NCBI GenBank assembly: GCA_029339195.1
Contig: JAPTJF010000265.1
Coordinates: 22,092 to 86,091 of the forward strand
Reading direction: 5' to 3'
Origin: Micractinium sp. NFX-FRZ
Taxonomy: Eukaryota; Chlorophyta; Trebouxiophyceae; Chlorellales; Chlorellaceae
DNA length: 64,000 bases
Notes under the pieces: model-generated
The model's input: the letters and a program-made list of their open reading frames with translations, nothing else
Database searches by the model: none
Told to the model about the DNA's origin: nothing
Made by a program: the position numbers and the translations under genes
Part shown: positions 48,968 to 60,346 of the stretch, in pieces
How positions within the stretch are numbered: the first letter of the stretch is position 1
Layout of the letters: each line of letters opens with the position of its first letter

Positions 48968-51900
48968 ATGGCGGCATCAGCTTCACGCCTGTGCTCTGCA
49001 GTGCGGCCTGCCAGGCCAGGCCTGACGGTGAGGCTGGCGCCCTGTGCTGCTTCAGCCGCCAGCCATACAATCCTCTTGAATCGAGCCGTGAGCCGTACAG
49101 GGGCGGGCTGGACCTCCGGTCCTCACTGCAAGCCATGCGGCGAGTGGTTGCCGGAGCATGTTATGGACAGCAAGCCCCCGCCGCATTGAGCCCGCCAGCC
49201 TGCTGCGTTGCTCTTGCAGGCCCGCCGCTCCGTGACCACAGCGGTTGCTCGCCCCACGGTGGCAGTGGCGGCGCCGCCCCTGCCCCCGCCCACGCTTCAG
49301 CGGCCCGAGGCGCCGGAGCGCGCCACCGACCCGCCAACGCCTGGCAGCAGCGACGGCGGCGACCCCTGGACCGACCCCAAATGGACAGGCCTGAAGTGGA
49401 CCATATACAGGGGCGTTGCGTACGACCTGACCTCGTTCATGGAGCGCCACCCGGCAGGTGCGCTCCGTGCAGGCATGGCTGATTGGGGTGAAGGTCACGT
49501 GGACTAGCGGCACAGCGATTGGGGTGCGAACTTTGGTGGGTGCTGGCGCCTGCTGGCTGACAGGCCGCCCTCCTGTTGCGGGACCATGTGCAGGCTCCTG
49601 GCTGCTCAACCTGGCCATCGGTCGCGACTGCACCGCGCTCTTTGAGAGCTACCACCTGCGCCCCGAGGTGGGTGCTGGAACCGGAGTGGGGCGGCGCAAG
49701 GGCGGGAGATGCGCCCTGCGGCGGGCGGGCCCGCGTTTAGACACCCCATGCTCTCTTTTGCTGCTCCCTTGCCGTCCAATCCCGGCTGTTCCTGCCAGCC
49801 GCCAGCGATGCACACTCCCTCCGCAGCCTTCCCCCGCCCCACATGCTCATGCCTTGCTCTGCCCCGCTCCGAACCCTGAACCCACCAGGTGGCGGTGGCG
49901 CGCCTGCGCATGCTGCCCGTGCTGGAAGACTTCCCCGTGGCGGCCGTCCCCCGCTCCCCCTACCCCAACGACAGCGACATCTACAACACCATCAGGTGCG
50001 CTGGCGGGCCCGCTGCCCTGCCTGGCCGGCCCAAGTTGCCTGCAAGGCGTGGCGGGCTGGGTTCAGCTGGTGGCATGGCCCACCTGGCAATGCAGAGCAT
50101 GCTACCAATGCAGCCCTGCTAATTGAGATCATTCCCCATAGCGTAGCTGTGCAGGCGGGACCTCACTGCCAACTTGCCGTGTGTAACGCCGCCCACCCTT
50201 CCTGCGCCTGCCTGCCTGCCTGCAGGGAGCGTGTGCGGCGTGAGGTGTTTGGCGGGAAGGAGCCGGGATCCCACCGCACGGGCAGCGAGGGCGCGGCGGC
50301 GGTCATCCTGGGCTATGCAGGCAAGAGGGAGGGGCGGGCGCGTGCATGGACAGGTCTTGATGCATCGGCCCAGCTGCCTCCGACAACGCATGCCAGAGGG
50401 CGCACTGCCATGATGCCTCACTCCACACCCTGCCTCATTGCCTGTGTCCCTGCCTGGCCGCCCCCCTGCCTGCAGCTGCTGCCTACGCCGTCTACCTGTC
50501 CAACCCCAACCTCCTCTCCGGCTTCCTGCTGGGCCTGGGGGGCGCATGGATTGGACTGACCGTGCAGCACTGCGGCAACCACGGTGAGGTTGTTGCTGGC
50601 ATTGCAACGCCACATGCCCCCTCCAGTCTCTGCTCCACCTCTGCTCCTGTCCGCGCGTGCCCGTGCCCACCAAACCCCACCCTCCCTGCCCTGCTCACGC
50701 TGGGCCCGCCCCGCTCATGCCCTCTCACCCCTCCCCCCACAACCCCCGCCCGCTCCCTCCCAGGCGCCATGAGCACCAACCCGGCGGTGAACAACGCGCT
50801 GGGGCTGTGCGACGACCTGATTGGCGGCTCCAGCCTGTGCTGGCGGTACCACCACCAGGTGTCGCACCACATCCACTGCAACGACGAGGCGCTGGATGAG
50901 GACGTCATGAGCGCATTCCCCCTGCTGCGCTTTGACCCCCGCCTGCCGCGCGCCTGGTACCACAAGTACCAGCACATCTACATGGTGAGGCGGGGGGGGA
51001 GGGGGTGGTGGGGTGGGGCTCCAGCCTGCGAGGGTGTGGGAGCGTATGTGTGGGTGGGGTGGGGCGGGTGGGGGAACACAGGGGGTGGTGTGGCGGAGTG
51101 GGAGTGTTTTATGCGGCTGGGTAGAAAGTGACCTGGCTGGCAAGTCTGACGGGAAGCTTGGGGATGGCAGGAGCGCGGCTGTGGTGTGTGGCCTCTCAGG
51201 GGCTGGGCAAGCGAGGTTTCAACAAGTGCTGATCCTGTGGATGTGCGGCATGGAGAGGCTGGCCCTCACAGGCCCCTACCCACAGGCTCCCACCAGCAAG
51301 CTCCCCCGCCTGTCGGCCCAGCCACTATCCCTGCCCCCAACTCACTCCAACCACCCGCACCCTGCCCTGTGCCCACCTGTGCTGCTGCAGTGGGCCATGT
51401 TCCCGCTGCTGCAGCTGGCCTTCCAGGCTGGCGACTGGAAGGCGCTGTTTGAGAACCGCACCGTGGGGGCCACCATGCACGGTGCCACAGTCACGGAGCG
51501 CGCCACAAGTGCGTGGGGGGTGGAAGGGAAGGGGTCATGGCTGCGGTTGCAGTGACGCGGGGTGGCGTTGCCATTCATCTGCCGCTGCAGCTCGCCAGCC
51601 TGGCTCCCGGTCATGCTTCTCTGCCACGACCCAAGTGTGTGCGCGCCCAACTTGTGCCTCCCTGCTGCCGCCCCGCTGCCCCGTCACTGCCCCCTCCGCC
51701 CGCCCTCCCCCTCTGCAGTCGCTGTGGGCAAGCTGGCCCACTACGGCCTGCTGATCGCCCTGCCCTGGGCGCTGCACGGCGGCGAGGCTGCCGCGTGGGG
51801 CGCCGCCGCCTACTGCGTCACCCAGAGCATTGTGCTGGCCTCCACCTTTGCTGTGTCGCACAACGTGCCCGAGGCCAAGCCCCTGGATGATGGTGAGCCC

Positions 51901-52663
51901 CGGGGTGCCTGCCCGCCTCCCCTCTGTGTGAGAGCTCCCGAGGTTCCACTGACATTGTGTGTGGCTGCGTGGTGTCCCCTGTGCCCGACGCTACGTCCCT
52001 GGACGAATAGCGCGGCGCTGCCTTCATCCCCCTGCCCATCATGCTGGAGCAAGACTGTTCTGCTGCCCTCACAATGTGCTTGCAAACCCTCTACCTGACC
52101 CTCCCTGTGTGCAGGCCCCACCGCCGACAACCTGTTTTCTGAGCTGGCGGCGCGCGACTGGGGCATGCAGCAGATCCTGACCTCCGCCAACTGGGGCGGC
52201 GTCATCGGCAACTTCTTCACCGGAGGCCTCAACCTGCAGGTGGGGCGGGCAGGAGGGGCTGGGCAGGCCGAGCTGTGCTGGGCAGCAGCCCGGGTGTCTC
52301 AATAATTTGTGGGCCGGCTGCACCCTTGCCACTTTGCAGGCCCCCACCATGAGCTCTTGCCGCCCCTGTGCTTCCGTCGCTGTGCTCTTTTCCGTCCTCT
52401 CAACCTTGTGCTTCCTGTCCCGCACCCCGCCCTGCCCCGCCCCGCAGGTGGAGCACCACCTCTTCCCCGCCATCTCCTTTGCCCACTACCCCGCCATTGC
52501 CGCCATTGTGGAGGACGAGGCAATCAAGCGGGGGGTGCCGTACGCCAAGTACGACACCCTGCCCCAGATCCTGTCCCGCTTTGTGCGCTACATGAGCGAG
52601 GTGGGGCAGGCGGAGCAGGTGCCCATGCCCAGCAAGCACGCCGCCGACCTGGCCCGCCTCTAG
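48968..52663 (+). CDS. Cytochrome b5 fusion front-end fatty acid desaturase, probably plastidial (delta-4-like)
   Basis: Membrane di-iron desaturase with an N-terminal cytochrome b5 electron donor. Eleven exons join in frame to 511 aa: 48968-49027, 49220-49457, 49594-49667, 49889-49995, 50226-50320, 50476-50583, 50764-50984, 51391-51508, 51719-51892, 52115-52239 and 52448-52663. The leader MAASASRLCSAVRPARPGLT with the following ARRSVTTAVARP looks like a plastid transit peptide. The b5 domain (about 85-145) has heme ligands in HPAG and ESYH; HPAG replaces the usual HPGG. The three histidine boxes are HCGNH (about 223), HHQVSHH (about 257) and QVEHH (about 440), where the Q marks front-end enzymes. 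Flanking sequence (NHGAMSTNPAVN, LIGGSSLCWRYHHQVSHH) is closest to delta-4/delta-5 types. Regiospecificity is inferred. Intron 5 uses GC-AG (CAG|GCAAGA). Confidence 0.88.
51240..51274 (+). repeat. Exon echo in desaturase intron 7 (copy of exon 8 start)
   Basis: GCTGGCC.TC.CAGGC parallels exon 8 near 51414-51431, with TG.G...CATG matching its first bases. The match is moderate and gapped. Confidence 0.4.
51981..52007 (+). repeat. Exon echo in desaturase intron 9 (copy of exon 9 end)
   Basis: 21 of 27 ungapped positions match 51865-51891, 116 bp upstream. The copy reads VPDATSLDE against VPEAKPLDD. Confidence 0.75.
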
Positions 52664-53579
52664 GCCCCGCGCCATCTTGCCCACCTGCCCGCCCGGCTGG
52701 CCAGCTACACTGATCGCACGCCAAGCTCCCAGGGCCGGCCTGGGCTGCCCACCAGGCTGGCCAGCTAGGATGGCCGCCGCTGCGTGCGGCTGGTGGCCGT
52801 GAGGCGGCAGCGGCCGCTTGTGTAGGAGGAGAGGCAGAAGGGCACGGGCGGCGGCTGCGGTGTGGTGCGCATGAGCGCGCGCGCCCCGCTCGCCTGCCTG
52901 CCCGTCGCCAAGCTGACTGTCGGCGGCAGCGCCCAGTGCTGCTGCATGCGCGATTTTGCCCGGTGGCTGGCGGGGGCGCTCTCGGACCCACACGCGCCCC
53001 CCAGCCCTGCATTTTACAGCTGCCCTTCTTTGCTGCACCAGCTGAATCCCTGGCACCCAATTCTTTTCAATGCAATCAGGACCTCGGCACAAACCCCCTG
53101 ATTTTATTTCCCCCTCCCCCCCTTGCTCTTTCATCCGTAACTCGCCCATTCAACCTTGAGCACCGTCTATTAATACTCGTCCCGATGCCCCTCCATTCCT
53201 TCCCCCAACCCAGCGACCCCTCCCCGCCACCCCCAACCCCCTACTGTGCATGTTCTCAATGTTCAATCCTCTTGTTCCCCCGAGTTTTCGCACATCTCAT
53301 GCAGCCTCAATTGCCGCACAAGTGGGTGTAACGTGCCTGTACACATCAGGAGGGCTGGCAGAGCAACCTGAGCATGACTGAGCACCCTGCAATTCTTGGA
53401 GGCCATCCTGAATAGCCACAAAGGCCTTCCATAGCTGCAAACCTTGTGGGGGGTCAGAGCTGCAACCAGCAGCAGTCGCAACCCAACCTGGTGACGTCAG
53501 CAGGCTGGGATTTGAAAGTGGCGTTTGCCAGCGCCACTTCTGAGCCCAGAGGCCAACCAGCGAAGAGTGGCCAAGCGAA
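52664..53579. other. Spacer: desaturase 3' UTR and RNase III-like upstream region
   Basis: 916 bp between tandem genes. TGTAA at 53327-53331 would give the desaturase a 3' UTR of about 670 nt. Antisense ORFs between 52400 and 53150 overlap the desaturase's last exon and have no homology. Confidence 0.5.
53327..53331 (+). promoter_or_regulatory. TGTAA polyadenylation signal (desaturase)
   Basis: The only TGTAA I found between the desaturase stop and the next gene start. Confidence 0.45.
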
Positions 53580-54957
53580 ATGGTGTGGAGCACGGTGCCC
53601 AGCGAGGCAGACCTGTGCTGGCTGGAGCTCCGACTGGGCTACGCGTTCAGCAGTCGCCACCTGCTTGCCCAGGCGCTGAGCCCTAGCGGCACGCACCGGC
53701 TGGCCTGGCTAGGGGACACGGTGCTCAAGTTGGTGCTGTCGGATCAGTTGTTCAAGGACCTGCCTCCGCCGGCGGCGGTCAGCAAGCTGAACTTTTGGCG
53801 GGTTGCGCTGGAGCGGCGGCTCTCGTGCTCTGCCTACGCGCATCAGCTGGGCCTGGACCGGGTTCTGCTGGGGGGAGGCAAACCCAGGGGGCGTGCCTAC
53901 AGCCCCTTGCTAGCAGGTGAGCTGGGCAGGGGAGGGCCCGAGCACTGAGCGCGCATGGGTGCCTTCCCGCCTTCCCTCTCCATGCTCTAACACAAGTGCT
54001 TCGCCACATCACCATGCCAGCACAGCCCCTGCCTGCCAAAGGTTGGCTAACATCCCTGCCCTCTTGTGTCCCCCTGCAGAGGCCTTTGAGGCTGTCCTGG
54101 GGGCCGTGTTCCTGGACTCTGGCAGCACGCTGGGCAGCGTCAGGAGCATCGTGCGCAGGCTGTGCATGAAGCAGACAGAGGATGGGGCCTGGGGAGAGGC
54201 CCTGGCGGCGGCAGACAGGAAGCGCCGGGCTGCGGTGCAGGCTAGCCAGGCGGCCCACAAGCAGGAGTGGGGGGGCTATGGGCGCAACCCTGCGGCTGCC
54301 GCAGGCCAGACGGGTGAGCCTGCGGAAGCGGCAGCAGCAGGCACGGCAGCCGAGCACCGCAAGACTGCCAGCCAGGACAGCAAACCTGCAGAGGCAGCAG
54401 TCACGTCAGGCAGCACAGCGCCAGCAACAGGCAAGCCGGCCAAGAAGCGCAAGCCTGCAGAGGCAGCAGGCACGGCAGGCAGCACAGCGGCAGCAGCAGG
54501 CAAGCCTGCCAAGAAGCGCAAGCCTACAGAGGCAGCCGGCAAGGCAGGCAGCGCAGCGGCAGCAACAGGCAAGCCGAGCAAGAAGCGCAAGCCTACAGAC
54601 GCAGCAGGCGATGCAGGCAGCACAGCAGCCGCAGCAGCAGGCAAGCCGGGCAAGAAGCGCAAGACTACGGATGCAGTCAAGGCAGGCAGCACAGCAGCCG
54701 CAGCAGGCAAGCCGGCCAAGAAGCGCAAGACTACAGATGCAGCAGCCAAGGCAGGCAAAAAGGGCAAGACGGCAGCAGCAGCAGCAGGGCAGGCGACCAA
54801 GAGCGGCAAGATCGCAGCGGCAGCTGGCAAGGCAGCCAAGGGCAAGACCGCAACAGTAGCCAGCAAGGAGGTCAAGGGGGGCGGGCCTGCAGCGGTAGCA
54901 GGCCAGAAGCGCAAGGCTGCGGCGGCACCCAAGGCGGCCAAGAAGCGGAAGCAGTGA
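53580..54957 (+). CDS. Degenerate RNase III domain fused to a Lys/Ala-rich KKRK repeat tail
   Basis: Exons 53580-53916 and 54080-54957 join in frame to 404 aa. Residues about 12-150 match the RNase III fold: LELRLGYAFSSRHLLAQAL, RLAWLGDTVLKLVLSDQLF and EAFEAVLGAVFLDSG. The signature ERLEFLGDAVL is altered to HRLAWLGDTVL, so the first catalytic Glu is Ala, although Asp46 remains. In the second motif the usual Asp is Glu (EAFEA). RNA cleavage is therefore doubtful, and an RNA-binding or structural role like that of MRPL44-type proteins is possible. No double-strand-RNA binding domain is visible. From about residue 180 the tail repeats a unit of about 26 residues containing KPAKKRKPTEAA or variants, like histone H1 tails, suggesting nuclear or nucleolar localisation and nucleic-acid binding. 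Confidence 0.8.
54400..54780 (+). repeat. Coding tandem repeats of about 75-80 bp (KKRK units)
   Basis: Five imperfect units, each encoding GKP-x-KKRK followed by a T/P-rich and Ala-rich stretch. The in-frame repetition shows expansion by unequal exchange or slippage. Confidence 0.8.
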
Positions 54958-55505
54958 CACAGTAGAGCACAGCAGCGACGGTAACAGGCCGCGAGCGCAC
55001 GGCCAAGGTGGAAGCAGTGAGTCTGCCATGTGACGACGGCGGGCACAAGCAGCGCCGCTGATCAGCGAGACACGTGCGCTTGAGCAGTCCCTCTGCTTGC
55101 CATTGACTTGCTAGTCCATCCTGCTCCTGTCACACTCGGATTTATTCCCTGCGACGCAACTTATGAGTGGTGACCATACGCAGTAGAGAGGGAGAAGGCT
55201 GACCTCCAGTCTCTTAGAATCCACAGCTGGGCCAGTGTACAGATGCAGCAGATGCGGAGCTGACAGGCTTGCTGGCTAGCACTTGGTGCCTTTCTGAAGT
55301 TGAAGTTGAAGTTCTGAGGCTGCTGGAAGTGCCCCCAACCAGCGCTTGATAAACCACCATGCAGGCCTGATCAGCCAGCCTGCCCTGGCCAGCCTGCCTC
55401 ACTAGGATACTCACATGCCATCCACATGCGGTATCGGGAATCAAGTCCTGTTCAGTTCCGCTCCTGCCTCCGCCGCTTCGCCGCCGGCCGCCGCCCTGCT
55501 CTGCC
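54958..55505. other. Spacer between RNase III-like and translin genes
   Basis: 548 bp between tandem genes with no gene visible. A short TGAAGT repeat lies near 55297-55315. Confidence 0.4.
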
Positions 55506-58288
55506 ATGCTGCGCTCCCGTTTAGGCCATCCGCTCGTCTGCGCACCCCACGCGGCTTCTTACCGGCACATGCAGGCCCTGCGGATTGTCACAAGCCGGCT
55601 TGTTGCCACAGCGGCCCCTCTCCGATCCTCACCGCCAGCCCATCTCCGTGCCCTGCTCTCGCTTCCGCTGATGTCATCAAGGCCAAACAAGAGGCAGAAA
55701 AGCACCACTGCGATGGCGAGCGCCGGCCCTGGCAGCGACATGCTCGACCAAGCGTGAGAACATGCATGCCGCCGCCACCGCCCGCTGCCGTGCTGCCGCG
55801 CGGCCCACCAGCCAACGCAGCCTGCGTGGCCCCTGCTCTGCAGCGACTTTGAGCGGATTGACAACGAGCTGCGCGCATACGATGAGACCCGTGAGAAGGT
55901 GATCAAGCGGAGCCGAGACATTCAGAAGCTCAGCAAGCAGGTGAGGACAGGCAGGCTGAGGGGCAGGGGCGTGCGGGCAGGCAGGCAGGCTCTGGGGCTG
56001 CAGAGTGGTAGCTCTGAGGGAAGCTGGGTGTCTTGACGCAGGCTCGCTGCAGTGGTTGGCGCATGATTGAAACACGTGGTGGTTGGGCGGGAGTCAGCCA
56101 GGGCGGGCGCAGGGCATTATGGTGGCGCTGCCATTTTTGAGGCACTGCACGCGGGCTGCCTCACTCAAGGACGCTGAGAGCCGTTCTGCCACCTTGCATC
56201 TTCACCACTTCCTCATGCCACACCTGCCCCATTGTCCACCCCCAGCAGGCCATCGCCTTCCTGCGCTGCAGCACCAACCAGGGGCCGGAGGGTAGCCAGC
56301 AGGTGCCGCCTTGCCCCTCCATAGCTTCCCACACGCCACCCACCCCTCCCTTGTGCACCACCACCCCCGGCAGGCCATCTTCTCGCTGCACCGCGGCTCC
56401 ACTGAGGAGGCCGACAGCCGCATCTCCGCCGCCAAGAAGGCCGCCGAGGAGCTGCTGCCGCTGATCAAGGGCAACCCCACGCTGCGCCCTGGATCCTACT
56501 CAAACGCCAGTGAGTGCTGGCGGCTGCGCTGGACCAGCTTGTGCAGCGGGTCACATGAAGAGGATCTTAAACTCCAGGGGGAACTCTCTGATCGCTCAAC
56601 GCCCTGGCCCTCACGCCGCTGCTCCCATGCTAGTTCAGTATGCCTTGTTCTAACAACTTCGTCCTCGTGTCCCCCCCTGCAGTTGAGGAGTATGCTGAGG
56701 CGGTGGCCTTCCGCTGCTACCTCACCGATGGGCGGCTGATCAGGCAGGGGGAGGTGGAGCTGGCAGAGGTGGAGGAGTGTGAGTGCAGTGGGGGCAGGGC
56801 AGATGTTGTGGGGAGTGGGCAGGGGTACTGTGGGGAAGACGGAGGCGGCGGAGGCGAAGGAGTGTGACTGCGTAGGGTGGGGTGTAGGCAGGGGAAGTGC
56901 GGGGGGTGGATGGCGGGTGGACTGCTTGCCGCAGGGAGTGGGACCGCAGGGAGTGCCGGCCTTTGGGCCACAGGCTGCACCTGGGCCCCCACTTTGCCAA
57001 CCCGCTCACGTCCCCCTCTCCCCTGCTCCGCCCTCCATGCCTCCCTGCCCCACGGCATGTATGCTGATGCCGGTCATTGCCGGAAAGATCCGCACCTGCG
57101 CCACCACCTGTACCTCCCATGCTGCCCCCCCACGTCTTGCCCCGCCAACACAGCCAACCTCCCTCCTGTGCTGCCTCTCCCTCCCTCCCCCTGCCTCCCT
57201 CCCCAGACCTGGGCGGCGTGCTGGACTTCACTGGCGAGCTGGGTCGGCTGTCCATTGCCCAGGCCACACGGCGCGACGAGGCGGCGGTGCAGAAGGCGCG
57301 CGACCTGGTGGAGTCAATCATGGGCCAATTCCTGCAGGTGGGTGCTTATCAACACAACACGTTGTAGTCCTGCCATGGCTCCTTTGCTGTCCTCTGTGCT
57401 GTCACCGGCTTGTGGCCTTTGGGACGGCCTGGCGATGGTTAGCAGGAGGCGGCCAGTTCCTGCATGGCTCAGCTGCCGCGCCCTGTCTGGTGCCTGTTGC
57501 CTGGTAGTTGCGGCAAGTGGGTGGAACAGGTGGGGCAGGCTGCCAAGGGCCGGTTCTGCAGGTGTTGAGGCTGGCGGGGTAAGAGGACGAGACTGCTGCT
57601 GGTCATGTTGAGCGAGACTCCCCCTCTCGTGCCGCTCTGCCCCCGCTGCTAGTTCAGTCCGGTATTCTAACAGCGTCCTGCGCCCGCCCTGCTGCCGCCT
57701 GCAGTTTGACCTGCGCAACGGCTCGCTGCGCAAGAAGTACGATGCCCTCAAGGTGGGGTGGCAGGCTGCTCAGTAGGCCGCACTGTGTGGGCAAGAAGTG
57801 CCTGCTGCCCCTGCTGCCTCACTTGTGAGGGGCTCCTGCTGTGCACCCTTGCTGCCCTCAACTGCTCCCCACTCGTCCCCCTCCCTCCATATCTCCCTCC
57901 CTTGTTTATTTGCCCACTGCAGTACACACTGAAGAAGATGGAGGTGGGCGGGTGGGGCTGGTGGGGGCGTGGGGCTGGGGGTGCCCGCCATGCTTGCCCA
58001 ACTCGGAGCCAGCGCAGCGCAGCACTGTGCAGGCCCGTGTGTGTGTGCTCTGGCAGAAAGTAGGCGGGCATGCTGCATCGCGTCCTGACTCTCCTTCTGC
58101 CCACTCTCCGCCTCCCCTGGCGCCCCCCTGCCCCCTCACTCGCTCATCCCCTGCTTCCCCCCCTGGACCCCCCCCAGAACACGCTGTACGAGCTGAGCCT
58201 CACCAAAGCGGGGCTGCCCACCAAGCCAGAGGAGGTGCCGGAGCCAGAGGCGGGCGGCGGCGGCGCCGACGGCGGCGACGACGCCTGA
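55506..58288 (+). CDS. TSN: Translin, with probable organelle-targeting leader
   Basis: Octameric RNA/ssDNA-binding protein; with TRAX it forms the C3PO endoribonuclease. Exons 55506-55753, 55844-55940, 56374-56509, 56683-56778, 57207-57337, 57705-57752, 57923-57943 and 58178-58288 join in frame to 295 aa. Family signatures are DFERIDNELRAYDETREKVI at the start of the fold, VEEYAEAVAFRCYLTDG, YLGGVLDFTGELGRLSI and FDLRNGSLRKKYDALKYTLKKME. The N-terminal 80 residues are Arg/Ala/Ser-rich (MLRSRLGHPLVCAPHAASYR) and resemble a mitochondrial or plastid leader; Arabidopsis translin also carries an N-terminal extension. The C-terminus is Gly/Asp-rich. Intron 2 contains a decayed copy of the exon 3 start, and the region after the stop holds a copy of the gene end. 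Confidence 0.93.
56244..56283 (+). repeat. Exon echo in translin intron 2 (copy of exon 3 acceptor and start)
   Basis: 26 of 37 ungapped positions match the segment beginning at 56371 (CAGGCCATC), including the CAG acceptor. It would read AIAFLRCST against AIFSLHRGST. The offset is about 124 bp. Confidence 0.65.
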
Positions 58289-58361
58289 ACGGCAGTGTGT
58301 GGCCCAGGGCCTGAGGCAACGCCGGTGCTGACGGCGGCAAGGACGCCTGAGCCGCAGTGTG
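58262..58361 (+). repeat. Duplicated translin stop-codon region
   Basis: 58262-58299, spanning the last codons, TGA and first 3' UTR bases, recurs at 58324-58361 with 32 of 38 ungapped matches, including GACGCCTGA and GCAGTGTG. The offset is 62 bp. Confidence 0.85.
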
Positions 58362-58764
58362 CTTTCAATGGCAGCGCTGTGGGCCGCGATGGTACTTACT
58401 GGCAGCAACAGCCCCTGAGCTGGTGTGAGCGGTACAGACGCTGTGGGGACAGCAATGATGAGCGGCATGAGCGGCAGCACAGTGCACAGGCAATTCTCTG
58501 CTCTCTTCAGCTGGCAACATGTGCGGTGGGCCACTTCTCTTGGAGGTTCACATTGTCTGCACACCTCTTCTCAGCCAAACTGCTCCTGCACCTGTGCTGT
58601 GGCACCCCTGCCATGGCCTTCTCCCCGCAAGCTGTGAGATGCGCAAGGCAAGATCTATGTTACAAGGTTGTTGAAAGGCAAGATGGGGCTCAGGCGTGCA
58701 GCTGGTCGACCACAGGGGTGCTGCCCACGGCTTCAGCTGTTGGCACCACCCGCGCCACCGTGCA
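58289..58764. other. Convergent 3' UTRs of translin and uL13m
   Basis: 476 bp. It holds the duplicated translin end on the left and a minus-strand TGTAA for uL13m at 58660-58664. No further gene is seen. Confidence 0.5.
58660..58664 (-). promoter_or_regulatory. TGTAA polyadenylation signal (uL13m)
   Basis: Minus-strand TGTAA about 100 bp past the uL13m stop at 58765. Confidence 0.65.
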
Positions 58765-60346
58765 CTAGCTCTCCCCGTCTGCTGCTGCTGCCTGCTGCTG
58801 CTGCTGCTGCTGCACTGCTGCTGCCTCCTGCTGCTGCTGCTGCTTCCCAAGCCGGTGCCCAAACCGCTTGTAGTAGGCCTGCAGGGTGGGGGACACAACA
58901 CAGCACACACATGCCTGTTGGCTGCGCACAGCAACCGCAGCCTGTGACCTCGTGGCTGAGCTCAGCAGCTGAGACCTTGCCGGGAGAATGCTGAGCAGCG
59001 CTGCCGAGGGCAAGAATTAATGCAGGGTACCACATCTCCAAGCTTGTGATGCCAGCACAACAGGTCTTTGCCCGTTCACTTGCCTGGGGGTTGAATGGCT
59101 CAAAGCCCTCTGGCAGCTCAAACAGCTCGCCCTTGACCCGCAGCTTGCGCGGCGGCATCTCAAAGGGCAGCAGGGCGGGGTGCCCCTCAAAGTCGTGGCG
59201 CGGCCCGGGGAAGATGCGCAGCTTTCGGGCCATCGACTGGGCAATACCAGAGGGGGGAGGGGGGCAGATGGGGGATGGAAGGACAGGTGAGCACAGTGAA
59301 CGGGGAGGCGGCATGTGAGGGAGCCGTGACAAGTGCCACCCCTGCCCTGCACGCTGTGTAGCATCACGTCTGCCTACTGCCACCCTGCATCACCACCCCC
59401 CTCGCACCCGCCTTCCTCCCCCAAAGGCATGCCCCTCCTCACCCGCCGCAGGTTGTTCTTTGGCAGCATGCCCAGCACCGCCTCCCTCAGGATGAAGTCC
59501 GGCTTGCGGGCAAACTGCTCCTTGGCGGTGCGCTCCTTCAGGCCGCCCGGGTAGCCAGAGTGCGAGCGGTACAGCTTCTGGTCCCACTTCCGCCCCGTCA
59601 GCTCCACGTCAGCGCAGTTCACCACCACAACAACGTCGCCGTCGTCCGCGTTGGGCTTGAATGTCGGCTTGTCCTTGCCCTGCCGGGGAGGAGGCGGGGG
59701 GCAGCAGAGGTGGGAGGCAGGGGTGGGGCAGGCAGGGAGGGAGGGAAGAGTGCAGGCAGGAGGGCAAGGGAGGCAGCGCCACACAAGACGGGGGCCGGCC
59801 TTTTTCAAGGACGCGCGGCAGCACACCGTGGTGCCCTGTGCACGCTCCCGTTTCTCATACAACCCACAGCTGCCTGAAACTGGGGAAGCCTGCAGCGGTG
59901 CCCCAGCACCTCACCGCCAGCGGCTCACCGCCCCCACCAGCACACAGCTGCCGCCCCGTACTGCTGGCGCCCATCCCCTGCCATTGCCCTCCACCCTGTC
60001 ACGCACAGCCAACGCCTTCCCCCCACGGCCAACCGGCCCACCCACCTGCAGTATGGTGGCGATCTGCGAGGCCAGGCGGCCCACCACCTGCCCCTGGGCG
60101 TCAACCACCCGGAACCGCAGGCCCTCCAAAGACTGCACACCCTGCAGAGAGAGACATAGATACAGAGGGTTGGGGGCAGCAGCCAAGTGGTTGGCACGGG
60201 GGACCCGACAGCAGGCGCGACTGGCGGAGAGCGGCAGTAAGCGGCGGCGGCGGCGGCGGCAGCGAGCGCTGCCAGTGGCAGAAGTGAGCTGCCTCCCTGG
60301 AGCTCTGCCTTGCCCCTCGCAGCCCCCTCACCCTGATGAGCGACAT
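58765..60346 (-). CDS. Mitochondrial ribosomal protein uL13m
   Basis: Large-subunit ribosomal protein L13 of bacterial type. Exons 60346-60332, 60141-60046, 59679-59443, 59236-59084 and 58878-58765 join in frame to 204 aa. Signatures are FRVVDAQGQVVGRLASQIAT, GKDKPTFKPNADDGDVVVVV, LTGRKWDQKLYRSHSGYPGG, LREAVLGMLPKNNLRR and KLRIFPGPRHDF. The sequence order and short N-terminus resemble the plant mitochondrial L13 rather than the plastid form, which usually has a longer transit peptide. The C-terminus ends in two short Gln runs (KQQQQQ, VQQQQQQQ) encoded by CAG/CTG repeats. Intron 4 is GC-AG (CAG|GCAAGT). The first exon is only five codons (MSLIR); no ATG lies upstream in its frame. Confidence 0.88.

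Noticed and set aside
54276..55046. Long minus-strand ORF over the KKRK tail
   Set aside because: It is the antisense of a GC-rich repeat and encodes a Leu/Ala/Pro monotony with no homology.
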